64,000 bases of DNA from Pelagibacterium flavum (GCF_025854335.1 NZ_CP107716.1:558001-622000), one strand, 5' to 3'. Positions 42,289-52,251 are shown, counted from the first letter of the stretch. Numbers and translations are program-made. Notes: generated by a model not told the origin, from the sequence alone.

Positions 42289-43383
42289 ATGAGTGACAAA
42301 CCCGTTCCGCAACCGGGGATATTGACCATTGCCCCCTATGTGCCGGGCCGCTCGAGCGCGCCGGGCAAAAAGGCCGGCGATACGATCAAGCTCTCGGCCA
42401 ATGAATCCCCGTTGGGGGCGAGCCCCAAGGCCATCGAGGCGGTAAGGGCGGCGGCCGAAAAGCTCGAGATTTATCCCGAGGGGTCTTCGCGCGATCTGCG
42501 CGCGGCGCTGGGGGAGGTGCATGGCATCGATCCGGAACGGATCGTCGTGGGTGCAGGATCGGACGAAGTGCTGCACCTTCTGGCCCAGACCTATATCGGG
42601 GATGGGGATGAGGCGGTGATGAGCCAATATGGCTTCATGGTCTATCCCATCATCACCCGCGCTGCGGGCGGCACCCCGGTGGTGGCGCCGGAAACCGATT
42701 ATTGCGCCGATGTGGATGCGATCCTGGCGGCGGTGACGGACAAGACGAAAATCGTCTTTCTGGCCAATCCCAACAACCCCACCGGCACCTATCTGAGCGC
42801 CGAGGCACTGGATCGACTGCATGCCGGGCTGCCCTCGAACGTCTTGCTGGTGATCGATTCCGCCTATGCCGAATATGTAACGGCAGCGGACTACGGCGTG
42901 GGGATTTCGCTGGTCGAGCGCAGCGAAAACGTCGTCATGGTGCGCACCTTTTCCAAGATGGGACTGGCGGCGGCGCGGGTGGGCTGGCTTTTTGGCCCGG
43001 CTCATCTTGTCGATGCGGTCAACCGGATCCGCGGGCCGTTCAACGTTTCGGTACTGGGGCAGGTGGCGGCGGAAGCGGCAACGCGGGACGTGGCGTTTAC
43101 CAAGGCGTTGCGCGAGCACAACGACAAGTGGCGGGTCTGGCTGAGCCAGGAGATCAGCTCGAACCGGCTGCGGGTTCTGCCCAGCCAGGGCAATTTCGTT
43201 CTCGTGCTGTTTGATGATGCGGAAGCGGCCAAGGCGGCCAACGGGGCGCTGCTCGAGCGCGGACTGGTGGTGCGGGAAATGGGCGGCTACGGGATCGCCA
43301 ACGGCTTGCGCATTTCGATTGGCAGTGAAGCGGCGATGAAGGCTGTCGCCACGGCGTTTAAAGACTTTATGGAATCAAAATGA
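42289..43383 (+). CDS. hisC: Histidinol-phosphate aminotransferase
   Basis: A 364-residue fold-type I PLP aminotransferase. The PLP lysine is near residue 222 in RTFSKMGLAAARVGW; NPNNPTGTYLS and GLRISIGSEAA are other cofactor and substrate motifs. In this arrangement with tyrC it probably serves both histidine and tyrosine/phenylalanine synthesis. Start ATG 42289. Its end overlaps tyrC by 4 bases. Confidence 0.94.
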   Translation: MSDKPVPQPGILTIAPYVPGRSSAPGKKAGDTIKLSANESPLGASPKAIEAVRAAAEKLEIYPEGSSRDLRAALGEVHGIDPERIVVGAGSDEVLHLLAQTYIGDGDEAVMSQYGFMVYPIITRAAGGTPVVAPETDYCADVDAILAAVTDKTKIVFLANPNNPTGTYLSAEALDRLHAGLPSNVLLVIDSAYAEYVTAADYGVGISLVERSENVVMVRTFSKMGLAAARVGWLFGPAHLVDAVNRIRGPFNVSVLGQVAAEAATRDVAFTKALREHNDKWRVWLSQEISSNRLRVLPSQGNFVLVLFDDAEAAKAANGALLERGLVVREMGGYGIANGLRISIGSEAAMKAVATAFKDFMESK

Positions 43384-44315
43384 TCGAGAAACTCGCCCTT
43401 ATCGGTATCGGGCTGATCGGGTCGTCCATCGCGCTGGGCGCGCGGCGGGCCGGGCTGGCCAAGACCATCGCCATTTCGACGCGGCGGCAGGAAACGCTTG
43501 ATGAGGCGCAGGCGCTCGGGCTGGGGGACATCTATACGATTGACGCAGCCGAAGCGGTCAGGGATGCGGACCTTGTGATCCTGTGCTCTCCTGTGGGGAG
43601 CTATGAGGCGATTGCAGCTAGAATCGCACCCCATCTCAAGCAGGGCGCGATCCTTTCCGATGTGGGTTCGGTCAAGGGGCATGTTGTCGATGTCGTGGGG
43701 CCGCATGTCCCCGAGGGCGTTCATTTCGTGCCCGGCCATCCGCTGGCGGGCACCGAGCATTCGGGGCCATCGGCGGGGTTTGCCGATCTGTTTGAAAACC
43801 GCTGGTGCGTTTTGACGCCACCCGAGGGAACCGACCCCAAGGCAGTGGAAACGCTGAAAGCGTTCTGGAAGGGGCTGGGGTCCGATGTCGAGGCAATGAG
43901 CCCGGCCCACCACGATATGGTGCTGGCGATCACCAGCCATGTGCCCCATCTGGTGGCCTACAATATCGTGGGGACCGTTGACGATCTCGAACAGCACACC
44001 AAATCGGAAGTCATCAAGTTCTCGGCTTCGGGGTTTCGCGATTTTACCCGTATCGCGGCGTCCGATCCGGTGATGTGGCGCGACGTGTTTCTGACCAATC
44101 GCGACGCGGTGCTCGAAATGCTGGGAAGATTCCTGGAAGACCTTTCAGTGCTCCAGCGTGCTGTGCGGGTTGGCGATGGCGAGGCGCTGGAAGCGCTCTT
44201 TACCCGCACACGTGCGGTGCGCCGTTCGATCATTGCCGCGGGGCAGGAAACCGAGGCGCCCGACTTCGGACGTCCGCATGGTGATGCCAGGCCCGCCGAG
44301 CCTGGCTCAGAATAG
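43380..44315 (+). CDS. tyrC: Prephenate/arogenate (cyclohexadienyl) dehydrogenase
   Basis: A 311-residue NAD-dependent enzyme of tyrosine synthesis. The Rossmann motif IGIGLIGSSIALGARRAG opens the protein; SDVGSVKGHVV and FVPGHPLAGTEHSGP are catalytic regions. It is coupled to hisC by a 4-base overlap, and its end overlaps the convergent DUF2125 gene by 9 bases. Confidence 0.94.
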   Translation: MIEKLALIGIGLIGSSIALGARRAGLAKTIAISTRRQETLDEAQALGLGDIYTIDAAEAVRDADLVILCSPVGSYEAIAARIAPHLKQGAILSDVGSVKGHVVDVVGPHVPEGVHFVPGHPLAGTEHSGPSAGFADLFENRWCVLTPPEGTDPKAVETLKAFWKGLGSDVEAMSPAHHDMVLAITSHVPHLVAYNIVGTVDDLEQHTKSEVIKFSASGFRDFTRIAASDPVMWRDVFLTNRDAVLEMLGRFLEDLSVLQRAVRVGDGEALEALFTRTRAVRRSIIAAGQETEAPDFGRPHGDARPAEPGSE

Positions 44316-45275
44316 AGGCGGCAGGCTGGCGACCGGAATGATGCCGACAACAACGGTGCCGTCATCGATCCTCAGGGTCTGATGGGAAACGCCGTCTTCG
44401 CCGGGGCTGCCGAGCACGATCTGGGCGACCGATGGGTCTCCGACCAGCGCGGCGATGCGTTCGGCTACACCTCGGGACGCGATATCGAGCGTGCCGTTGA
44501 CCAGTCCGGTATTGGTGAGGCTGGCGGCGCCCTCGGCGGTGAGTGAAAGCCCGTCGGCGTTCGCTTCGATGCCGCGCAGGACCAGTTCGCCCCCCAGCGC
44601 CTGCCAGAAGCCAAGCACTTGCGGATCGCTCCAGAGCGCGGGGTCGGGCAGGCCGGACAGTCTGGCGTCGATGACGAGACTGCCGTTGGCTATGGCGTGG
44701 TCCTGGCTGGTGACGTCTTCGAGCGTGGCGTAGGTGTCAAAGATGGCGCCGGCTCCGGGCTGTGCGTCCTGGGGTGTGGCGTCGAGCAGGTGGATTTCGC
44801 CATGGGTGGCGGTGCCGATGATTGTTTCCCCGATCAGCATGTCGGCATAGACCAGATCGTCGGCGAGGGCCGAAAAGCGTTCGATCATGCCGCCGTCGAG
44901 CCGCAGGCTGGCATGCAGGTTCGACCAGCGCATCTCCTGGGTGGCACCAGTGAAGGCATCTGTGATCTGCGCGGGGCCGGTGGCGAAAAGCTGGATGTGG
45001 GTGGGGCTGTAAAACAGCGCGGTGCCGCTCAGCTCGGTCAAAGTGATCGCCATATCGCCCGAGGTGATCTGCGCATTGGTGCAATGGGGGGAAAAGGAAA
45101 AGGGCGCGCCGCCCACATCGAGCCGGTCGCAGACCAGGCGCGGCTGGCTGACGCCATTAGCCAGGGCGAGATATTCGATCTCGGCGCGGATCTGGCCGGC
45201 GATGTAGAACCAGCCAACCATCCAGAGAACCGAGACGGCGACGACGGCGACGATCATTGTGACAAAGCGCTTCAT
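44307..45275 (-). CDS. DUF2125 domain protein, membrane-anchored
   Basis: A 322-residue protein with one N-terminal helix (FVTMIVAVVAVSVLWMVGWF) and a long beta-rich periplasmic domain. GGAPFSFSPHCTNAQI is a recognisable DUF2125 stretch. Proteins of this family are confined to alphaproteobacteria and resemble outer-membrane lipid-handling folds; no function is established. Convergent with tyrC. Confidence 0.85.
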   Translation of the reverse strand: MKRFVTMIVAVVAVSVLWMVGWFYIAGQIRAEIEYLALANGVSQPRLVCDRLDVGGAPFSFSPHCTNAQITSGDMAITLTELSGTALFYSPTHIQLFATGPAQITDAFTGATQEMRWSNLHASLRLDGGMIERFSALADDLVYADMLIGETIIGTATHGEIHLLDATPQDAQPGAGAIFDTYATLEDVTSQDHAIANGSLVIDARLSGLPDPALWSDPQVLGFWQALGGELVLRGIEANADGLSLTAEGAASLTNTGLVNGTLDIASRGVAERIAALVGDPSVAQIVLGSPGEDGVSHQTLRIDDGTVVVGIIPVASLPPLF

Positions 45276-45397
45276 AGGCGCTTCTTATAGGGTTCGCACG
45301 TGGCCGTCATGAGGCAATTGGTTTTAGCTGTTGATGAGACCGCATGCCGGTGGTTGCCGCCGCCGTCGCGCCTGTTACAAGGGCGGGCGGAGGACGC

Positions 45398-48046
45398 ATG
45401 GAAGAATTTCTGCTCATCATCGTTATTGTGCTGGCCGCTGTGGTTTTCAGCGCGCATCGGAACATCAACAGGCTGAAAAAGCGGGTAGAGGCACTCGAGA
45501 ACGGTGGGGGCGTTGCTGCGGCCCGGGCCAAGCCGGCGGCGGGGGCCGAACCCGCGATCGAGCCCATCGCGCGCGCGAAGGCGGGCAAAGACGACGATGA
45601 CGAGGGCGATATCGGATGGGCGTCGAACGTGGCGCAGGGGCCCTGGATGCGGGCTCAGGCGAGTGAGGTTGCGGCCAACGACCGGTCTGAACGCGCGGCG
45701 GTAAATTGGGAGCACATGCTGGGGGTGCGCCTGCCGGTCTGGGGCGGGGCGGCGTTGCTGTTGTTCGCGGCGTTTCTGTTTGCCGCCTACGCCATGGAAC
45801 AGGGTATCTTTACGCCGGCAGTGCGGGTGTGGGCGTGCGGGATCGGGTCCGGAGTCTTTCTGGCCGCGGCGGCGCTGGTGCGCTGGCGGGGAATCGCCAA
45901 TTTCGAGCGGATTTCGGGGGCGCTGGCCGCCGTCGCCATCGGGTTGGGCTATGCCACCTGCTATCTGGCCACTTCGGTCTTCCACTTCTGGCCGGTGGCC
46001 TGGGGCGCTGTGGGAAGCGGGCTGGTGGCGCTTGTGGCCATCGCAATCGCGCTGGTGTTCGGCCGGATGGTGTTGGTGCTCGGCTTGCTGGGGGGCTATC
46101 TGGCCCCCGGCTTTCTGGGCGAACTGCCCGATGGATGGACGCTGCTGGGGTATCTTTGCATGGTGCTTGTTGCCTCTCACGCGGTGGCGGCATGGCGCGG
46201 GTGGTGGACGAGTGCGCTGTTTTCAAGCGGGCTGGCGCTGCTCTGGGGATTGGGCTGGGGCTGGCTTTCCTTCGGGTTTGGGCAATGGGCCGACGGCCTG
46301 CCGCTAACGCTCTGGCTGCTGGCCGTCGCGATGGTGCCGGTTGCAGCCGAATTGATAATGCCGTTGAGCGAAAAATCCGAAATCATGCGTCGCGACGGAC
46401 CGATTGCGGCTGCGGGTGGATCGGTTCTGATGCTGATCCTTCTGGGAATTGAAAGCCAGATCGGAACCCCTTTCTGGCCGGGATTTGTCGCGTGGCTGGC
46501 TTTCAATTCCCTGGCATCGGTCTTGCGGCCAAGACGGATGGATCTGGCCGGTGTGGCCATGGTCGGGTTTGCTGCGGCGCTGGTGATCTGGCGCGATCCC
46601 GAACCGGGGGTGCGGGTGGGGGTTTTGATCCCGGCGCTGCCGATTTTGCTTGGTGCTGCGGTCATCCATATCGTGGCGGGGCGTGCGCCAAGGATCTGGG
46701 CGAGTGCCGGAATGGCGACGCTGATGGTGGCGCTTCTCACTGCGCTCGTCGATTTCGATGGCTGGGCGGGGGCGCGCGATGTTCCGCAAGTCTGGGCCGG
46801 CCTCTGCGGGGGGCTGGCGATTGTGGTTGTCGGTATCCTGTTTGCCGTGCGCAGGACGAGCGCCTCCACCCAGATAGCGCCGCCGCTGGCGGCGGGGGCG
46901 AGCGGGTTGGTATCGGTGGCGATCGGGCTTTTGGTCGAGCCGGGCTATTATGCGCTTTCGGCGGCGTTGCAAGTGGCGGGACTGGGGCTGGTGTTCTGGC
47001 GCTACGGGCTTCGCATACTGCTCTATCTTGCCGTTTTGTACCTGGTGGCGTATCTCGGCCTGATTGCGCTGGGGCATGCCATTGCCACCGATTTCGCGGC
47101 CGATGTGTCGCAATGGCCGTATGGCGAATTCGTTCCTGTTGTGGCGCTCGACGATGCGCCGTGGATGGTCTTGATCGTGCCGGGGCTGGCGCTTTTGGCT
47201 GGAGCGACGCTGTTTGCCTCGGCCGCCAGAGACAGGCTGATCGGAGCCATCGATTTTGTTGGCATATCGACACTGGCGCTCGGGGTGCATCTGGTTATCG
47301 CGCCGCTGGCGGGAGACGATCCGGTGCGCAATGTCTTTGAGTACGGGCCATTGTGGTTCCCGCTGCAATTGGGGATCGGCGCGGCGGGGCTTTGGGTGGC
47401 GGCGCGATCTGACCGGCAGGGGCTTTTTTTGGGCGGGTCGATCGTTGCCGTTCTGGCCGGGCTGGCGCTGGTGCGGCTGGCGATCGTGCCGGTCGCCGAT
47501 TTCTGGCCGGTGATCGCAGTGCGCGGCATTGCGGCGTTTAACCTGGCGACTCTTACGCTGGTTTTGGCCAGTGCGCTGCTGGTGGCGATCGGAAGGCTGA
47601 TGAGGCCGACCGGAGGGGCGGCGGGCCGCTGGGCCGGAAACGGGTTTCAGGCGCTTGGTGGGGTCACGGCATTTGTCGCGATGCTGATTGCCATCCGGCA
47701 CGGGTTCCATCCCGATCTGTTGCAGGGCGAAACGCTGCGCGTCGAGCGCTATGCCTATACGGGCGGCATGCTGGCCTTTGCGTTCGGCCTGTTGTGGCTG
47801 GGCACGGTGCGCGATGCGCAGGCGATCCGCATCGCCTCGCTCGGCGTGGCGCTGGCGACCGTGGGCAAGCTGTTCATTTTCGATATGGGCGGGCTCGAAG
47901 GGCTTTGGAGGATCGGCTCGTTCCTTGGGCTCGGGTTGGCGCTTCTGGCCGTGAGCTGGTTTTACGCACGCTTCGTCTTCGGGGTGGGCGGGCATCAGAC
48001 CGGCGGGGATGGCGCGGGTGGGCACATGGCACACGCTCGCCCGTAG
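45398..48046 (+). CDS. DUF2339 large polytopic membrane protein
   Basis: An 882-residue protein. A short coiled coil after the first helix (RNINRLKKRVEALENGG) is followed by a charged linker and then a WEHMLGVRLPVWGGAALLLF entry into some twenty-five membrane helices. This matches DUF2339. Start ATG 45398 follows GCGGAGGACGC. It lies between the DUF2125 and ChaC genes, which in related genomes are often adjacent, so it may be a later arrival. Function unknown. Confidence 0.88.
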   Translation: MEEFLLIIVIVLAAVVFSAHRNINRLKKRVEALENGGGVAAARAKPAAGAEPAIEPIARAKAGKDDDDEGDIGWASNVAQGPWMRAQASEVAANDRSERAAVNWEHMLGVRLPVWGGAALLLFAAFLFAAYAMEQGIFTPAVRVWACGIGSGVFLAAAALVRWRGIANFERISGALAAVAIGLGYATCYLATSVFHFWPVAWGAVGSGLVALVAIAIALVFGRMVLVLGLLGGYLAPGFLGELPDGWTLLGYLCMVLVASHAVAAWRGWWTSALFSSGLALLWGLGWGWLSFGFGQWADGLPLTLWLLAVAMVPVAAELIMPLSEKSEIMRRDGPIAAAGGSVLMLILLGIESQIGTPFWPGFVAWLAFNSLASVLRPRRMDLAGVAMVGFAAALVIWRDPEPGVRVGVLIPALPILLGAAVIHIVAGRAPRIWASAGMATLMVALLTALVDFDGWAGARDVPQVWAGLCGGLAIVVVGILFAVRRTSASTQIAPPLAAGASGLVSVAIGLLVEPGYYALSAALQVAGLGLVFWRYGLRILLYLAVLYLVAYLGLIALGHAIATDFAADVSQWPYGEFVPVVALDDAPWMVLIVPGLALLAGATLFASAARDRLIGAIDFVGISTLALGVHLVIAPLAGDDPVRNVFEYGPLWFPLQLGIGAAGLWVAARSDRQGLFLGGSIVAVLAGLALVRLAIVPVADFWPVIAVRGIAAFNLATLTLVLASALLVAIGRLMRPTGGAAGRWAGNGFQALGGVTAFVAMLIAIRHGFHPDLLQGETLRVERYAYTGGMLAFAFGLLWLGTVRDAQAIRIASLGVALATVGKLFIFDMGGLEGLWRIGSFLGLGLALLAVSWFYARFVFGVGGHQTGGDGAGGHMAHARP

Positions 48047-48089
48047 GCGCATCTTGCGCGCTGGGAATGCGCGTGCCAAACCTTGAGCC

Positions 48090-48662
48090 ATGTCCATACC
48101 TTTAGAACCATCCTCGCCCTGGGTTTTCGGCTACGGATCGCTGATCTGGCGGCCCGGCTTCGTGTTCGAGCGCGCTGAGCGGGCGCTGTTGCGCGGGGTG
48201 CATCGGCGGTTGTGCATCTATTCGCACCGCCACAGGGGCACCGAAGAGCGGCCGGGGCTTGTGTTCGGGCTCGAAAGGGGCGGGGCGTGCGTGGGCATGG
48301 CATTCAAGATCGCAGCAGCCGACTGGTCCGATGTGCGCGAATATCTGCGCGCGCGGGAGCAGGTGACCGGGGTTTATGTGGAGACCAATCGTCCCGCCAA
48401 GCTGGCCAATGGCGAAATTGTCGAAACGCTCACTTTCGTTGCCGATCCCAAACATCCCCAATATGCCGGGCGGCTGACACTCGAGGAACAGTTCGCGCTG
48501 GTCAATGGGGCGGTGGGAGAGGCGGGGCCCAATGTGGATTATGTGATCAACACGGCCCGACACCTCAAGGAAATGGGGATTGCCGACCGGCAGGTGCAGG
48601 CGCTGGCAGCAATGATCGGCAGAAGCCGGGCGCATACCGAGGACCAATCGGCATTGAGCTGA
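48090..48662 (+). CDS. ChaC-like gamma-glutamylcyclotransferase
   Basis: A 190-residue protein with the family opening WVFGYGSLIWRPGF, which forms the substrate loop, and a conserved active-site Glu region (YLRAREQVTGVY). ChaC-type enzymes cleave glutathione to 5-oxoproline and Cys-Gly. TLEEQFALVNGAVGEAGPN and YVINTARHLKEMGI are typical of the bacterial branch. Confidence 0.92.
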   Translation: MSIPLEPSSPWVFGYGSLIWRPGFVFERAERALLRGVHRRLCIYSHRHRGTEERPGLVFGLERGGACVGMAFKIAAADWSDVREYLRAREQVTGVYVETNRPAKLANGEIVETLTFVADPKHPQYAGRLTLEEQFALVNGAVGEAGPNVDYVINTARHLKEMGIADRQVQALAAMIGRSRAHTEDQSALS

Positions 48663-48760
48663 TGGCGGCCAGCAAAAACGGCTTGCGCGGACAATAGTGA
48701 TGATTTTTGCCGCAATTGAGTGCACAGTGGGGCACAGTCGAATCCGAAGCATCGCGGGGA

Positions 48761-49612
48761 ATGTGGAGGGTCAGTCCGAAAAATTGCCGCTCGAGGCCGA
48801 ATTTGCTCAGACGTTTGCTCGTGACGACACTTCTCATGACCGTGCCGGGCGTTGCGCCTGCCCTTTCCCAGACGTGCGATGAACTGCAAGCCGGGCCTTC
48901 GGGCCGGGTGGTTTCGATTTCGGACGGCGATACATTCGATCTCGACAGCGGACTGACCGTGCGGCTGGTGGGTATTCAGGCGCCCAAACTGCCGCTGGGA
49001 CGGGAAGGGTTCGAGGCCTGGCCGCTGGGCGATGAGGCCAAGGCCACCATCCAAGACCTGGTGATGGGGCAAGAGGTTGCGCTCTATTACAGCGGGGAAA
49101 ACCGCGATCGCCACGGGCGGGCGCTGGCCCATGTAATGGTTGAACGCGATGGGGAAATGATCTGGGTGCAGGCCGAAATGCTGCGTCTGGGCCTCGCTCG
49201 GGTTTATTCGTTCCCCGACAACCGCTCTTGCCTCGATGTCCTTTATGCCGCCGAGGCGCAGGGGCGGGCCGATCGGCTCGGCATCTGGCGCGATCCCTAT
49301 TACGCGATCCGCAACGGCGCCGATCCGCAATCCCTGCTCGATCGGGTCGGCGGGTACGAACTGGTGGAAGGTCGGGTGCTCAACGCCGAACGGGTGGGCA
49401 GTCGGGTCTATCTCAATTTCGGGCGCATCTGGCGCGAAGATTTTACTGCCGTAATCGAGAGCCAAGGATTGCGGGTCTTTGAGCAAGCGGGTATCGATCC
49501 GCTTATGTTCGATAATGGCGTCATCCGGGTGCGCGGCTGGATCGAGAGCGCCGACGGGCCGCGCATTGATGTTACCCATCCCGAGCAGATCGAGGTTCTG
49601 GCAAGGCCATGA
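48761..49612 (+). CDS. Secreted thermonuclease-family (SNase-like) protein
   Basis: A 283-residue protein with an N-terminal signal peptide (LLRRLLVTTLLMTVPGVAPA, then LSQ). The SNase fold is seen in VSISDGDTFDLDSGLTVRLV and NRDRHGRALAHVMV, which carry the calcium-site Asp and catalytic Arg/Glu region. ATG 48761 is used because GCGGGGA precedes it and it includes the whole signal; later GTG starts are possible. It overlaps the protease gene by 4 bases. Confidence 0.82.
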   Translation: MWRVSPKNCRSRPNLLRRLLVTTLLMTVPGVAPALSQTCDELQAGPSGRVVSISDGDTFDLDSGLTVRLVGIQAPKLPLGREGFEAWPLGDEAKATIQDLVMGQEVALYYSGENRDRHGRALAHVMVERDGEMIWVQAEMLRLGLARVYSFPDNRSCLDVLYAAEAQGRADRLGIWRDPYYAIRNGADPQSLLDRVGGYELVEGRVLNAERVGSRVYLNFGRIWREDFTAVIESQGLRVFEQAGIDPLMFDNGVIRVRGWIESADGPRIDVTHPEQIEVLARP

Positions 49613-51081
49613 GCGAGAGGACACTGACACGTCGCGCCTTTCTGTCGGGCACGGGCCTTGTGCTTGTGGCTTCGGTCGCCGGCTGTTCGGGACTGATCGG
49701 TGGATCGGACATCGCCACGCGCCAGACGGGCGGCTCGGCACCGGCGGTGCCGGCGGGAACTGACCCCGAGGATGCCGTGATCGGGTTGCGAGAGCACCCG
49801 CGCATTATCGCTTCGTATGGCGGGGTGTATGAGCACCGCGCCACCGAACTGATGCTGGCGCGGATGGTCTCGAAACTTCTGGCGGCGGCGGGCCAGCCGG
49901 CGACGCAATTTACGATCACCATTCTCGACTCATCGGAAGTGAACGCCTTCGCCTTGCCCGGCGGGTTCATCTATGTGACTCGCGGCATTCTTGCCCTCGC
50001 CAACGACATGAGCGAACTGGCGGCGGTCATCGCCCACGAGATCGCCCATGTGACCCTGCGCCATGCGCGGGCTCGCTCGGCGCGGGTGCGGACCACCGAG
50101 CTTGTCGATCGGGTGATCACCGGGGTTCTGGGCGGGGTGATCGACGCCAATGCCACAGCGGAGCGCTCGGCGCAGAACCTTGCGGCGTTCTCGCAGAACC
50201 AAGAGCTCGAAGCCGACCGCGAGGGCATCAAGATCGCGGCGAGGGCCGGGTACGATCCGCATGCGGCGGCACGGTTCTTGACCGCAATGGGGCGGTTTGC
50301 GCAATTTGTGAGTGCGGCGAACGGAGGCGAAGATTTCCTCTCCACGCATCCTTCGACGCCCGACCGTATCCAGCGGGCGATCAACGAAGCGCGCAATTAT
50401 GGCGAACCCGGCGTGGGGATTACTGACCGGCAGGGCTATCTTTCCGCCGTGGACGGGATCACCTTTGGGGATTCCAACAAGCAGGGTGCGATCGTCGGGC
50501 AGCGCTACATCTCGCCGCAATACCGGCTGACCTTCACCGTGCCGTCCGACTATACGCTGCAGATGTCCAATCAGGCCGTTGTGGCGGTGGCTGGCGATGG
50601 GGCGGCGTTGCGGTTCGACAGCGCGCAGGTGCCTTCTTCGACATCGCTGGCCGATTACCTGCGCTCGGGCTGGATTGCCGGGCTGCAGCCGGAAACGGTA
50701 ACCACGCGCACCATCAACGGCATCGAAACGGCGACGGGGCGGGCCCAGACCGACGAATGGTACTTCGATGTGACCGTGGCGCGGATCGACGATGCCGTGT
50801 TCCGCTTCATCTTTGCGGGGCGCGCCGACACTTCGGCGTTCCGCAGCGCAGCGCAGCGCACCATCGAAAGCCTGCGGCGCACACAGCAAAGCGATCTTGC
50901 CGCCATACGCTCCATCAAACTGGGGCTGGTGCGGGCGGGCAGCAACGACAATGCCGATACGCTGGCGCAGCGCATGAGCCAGCTCAATCGCGGGCGCGAG
51001 CTGTTTTTAGTGCTCAACAATCTGCTGCCGGGCGATCCGGTGGAGACGGGTGCGTCCTACAAGGTCGTGCGGGTGGATTAG
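49609..51081 (+). CDS. M48-family metalloprotease lipoprotein (BepA-like)
   Basis: A 490-residue periplasmic protease. The leader has a twin-arginine pattern (TRRAFLSG) and a lipobox VAGC with Cys26. The zinc site is His143-Glu-Ile-Ala-His147 with the third ligand in ELEADREG (near 199-203). A long C-terminal beta domain with ISPQYRLTFTVPSDYTLQ follows. BepA-type proteases maintain outer-membrane protein quality. Translationally coupled to the preceding nuclease gene. Confidence 0.9.
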   Translation: MSERTLTRRAFLSGTGLVLVASVAGCSGLIGGSDIATRQTGGSAPAVPAGTDPEDAVIGLREHPRIIASYGGVYEHRATELMLARMVSKLLAAAGQPATQFTITILDSSEVNAFALPGGFIYVTRGILALANDMSELAAVIAHEIAHVTLRHARARSARVRTTELVDRVITGVLGGVIDANATAERSAQNLAAFSQNQELEADREGIKIAARAGYDPHAAARFLTAMGRFAQFVSAANGGEDFLSTHPSTPDRIQRAINEARNYGEPGVGITDRQGYLSAVDGITFGDSNKQGAIVGQRYISPQYRLTFTVPSDYTLQMSNQAVVAVAGDGAALRFDSAQVPSSTSLADYLRSGWIAGLQPETVTTRTINGIETATGRAQTDEWYFDVTVARIDDAVFRFIFAGRADTSAFRSAAQRTIESLRRTQQSDLAAIRSIKLGLVRAGSNDNADTLAQRMSQLNRGRELFLVLNNLLPGDPVETGASYKVVRVD

Positions 51082-51264
51082 CGCAGGTCGCGCGGATGTG
51101 GCTCCCGGCCGGCCCGGGACTGCGATCCTGGCTTTGAAGACCGATGTGCCCGCCTCACCCATCAAGCACAAGACCTTAACCGAAATTTTGACATTACCCG
51201 ATCAAGGGTTCTGCTGAAGGCGCATAAATTGCGCTTGTACCTTTTTGAGCCGGTTGGGGGCAAA

Positions 51265-51507
51265 GTGAAAAGAACAGTCATTGTCGGTCTCGCAGCGATC
51301 ATTCTATCCGGATGCCAGACGGTTTCACCGGAAACGCGCCTGAAAAATCTTCGGCAACTCTGCGATATGAGCGGGTTCTCCGAAAAGAACCTCCCGCAGG
51401 CAAACGAGGTTTGCGTGGGGTATCTGGTGGAAGATGCGGGCCAAAAAGGTCAGATTTCGGCTGAAGACTACGCGACGCTGCGGGCCTTGATATCGGAGCC
51501 GCGATAG
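51265..51507 (+). CDS. Small putative lipoprotein
   Basis: An 80-residue protein beginning with GTG 51265 (VKRTVIVGLAAIILSGC), a lipoprotein signal with lipobox LSGC. Two further cysteines lie in RQLCDMSGF and NEVCVGYLV. A GGTTGGGGG site precedes the start; a TTG at 51229 is a less likely alternative. Not otherwise recognised. A terminator follows directly. Confidence 0.7.
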   Translation: MKRTVIVGLAAIILSGCQTVSPETRLKNLRQLCDMSGFSEKNLPQANEVCVGYLVEDAGQKGQISAEDYATLRALISEPR

Positions 51508-51511
51508 GCAG

Positions 51512-51544
51512 AAAAAAAGGCCGGTCGCTGGGACCGGCCTTTTT
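51512..51544. terminator. Bidirectional rho-independent terminator
   Basis: AAAAAAAGGCCGGTC pairs with GGACCGGCCTTTTT around a 4-base loop. U-runs on both strands serve the convergent small lipoprotein and carD genes. Confidence 0.92.
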
Positions 51545-51568
51545 CGTATTGATCGCAAGCCTTGCAAA

Positions 51569-52132
51569 TTACGCTGCGGCTTCCTCGGCGGGATCGGCTG
51601 CGTCGGATTTGCCGCGGCGCGGGCTCTTGGCGAGGTTCTTGGTGATGAGCTTGACCGCTTCGGTCAGCGTGATCTTGTTTACAGAAGCGATTTCGCGGCT
51701 CATGCGGTCCATGGCCTGCTCGAAGAGCTGGCGTTCGGAATAGGACTGCTCGGGCTGTTCCTCGGAACGGTAGAGGTCGCGGACCACTTCGGAGATCGCA
51801 ATGAGATCGCCCGAATTGATCTTGGCCTCGTATTCCTGCGCGCGGCGGCTCCACATGGTGCGCTTGACGCGGGCACGGCCTGTGACGGTTTCGAGCGCCT
51901 TGGTGACTTCTTCAGGTTCGGCCAGCTTGCGCATGCCCACGGAGTTGATTTTGGCAACGGGCACGCGGAGCGTCAGCTTGTCCTGTTCGAAGCCGATGAC
52001 GAACAGTTCGAGAGAAAGTCCTGCGACTTCCTGTTCCTCGATGGACTGGATCAGGCCAACACCGTGAGATGGATAAACGATATACTCGCCGGTCTTGAAG
52101 CCCGCGCGCTGCGTGGTCTTTTTAGTTGCCAT
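51569..52132 (-). CDS. carD: CarD-family transcriptional regulator
   Basis: A 187-residue regulator that binds RNA polymerase beta and stabilises open promoter complexes. The N-terminal Tudor-like domain is FKTGEYIVYPSHGVGLIQSI, followed by a helical DNA-contact domain (TMWSRRAQEYEAKINSGDLI). The Ala/Lys-rich tail is usual in alphaproteobacteria. Start ATG 52132. In relatives it lies next to fdxA; here the amine dehydrogenase operon separates them. Confidence 0.95.
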   Translation of the reverse strand: MATKKTTQRAGFKTGEYIVYPSHGVGLIQSIEEQEVAGLSLELFVIGFEQDKLTLRVPVAKINSVGMRKLAEPEEVTKALETVTGRARVKRTMWSRRAQEYEAKINSGDLIAISEVVRDLYRSEEQPEQSYSERQLFEQAMDRMSREIASVNKITLTEAVKLITKNLAKSPRRGKSDAADPAEEAAA

Positions 52133-52207
52133 ATTGGCTACTCCTGTTGACGCCTTGTTCCGTTCAGCATTCAGGTGAAAGCTGAACGGACCCAATTCTT
52201 GTTTGTC

Positions 52208-52251
52208 GCGCTTCCGAAACGGAAAAGTGTTTCCACTTTTCCTGGAAGCGC
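52208..52251. repeat. Dispersed palindromic element, copy C
   Basis: Outer arms GCGCTTCC (52208-52215) and GGAAGCGC (52244-52251); core GAAACGGAAAAGTG...CCACTTTTCCT as in the other copies. Confidence 0.88.

Noticed and set aside
46304..48097. 597-codon minus-strand frame over the DUF2339 gene
   Set aside because: Very rich in Arg, Gln and His, typical of an antisense shadow in high-GC DNA; no ribosome site or family match.
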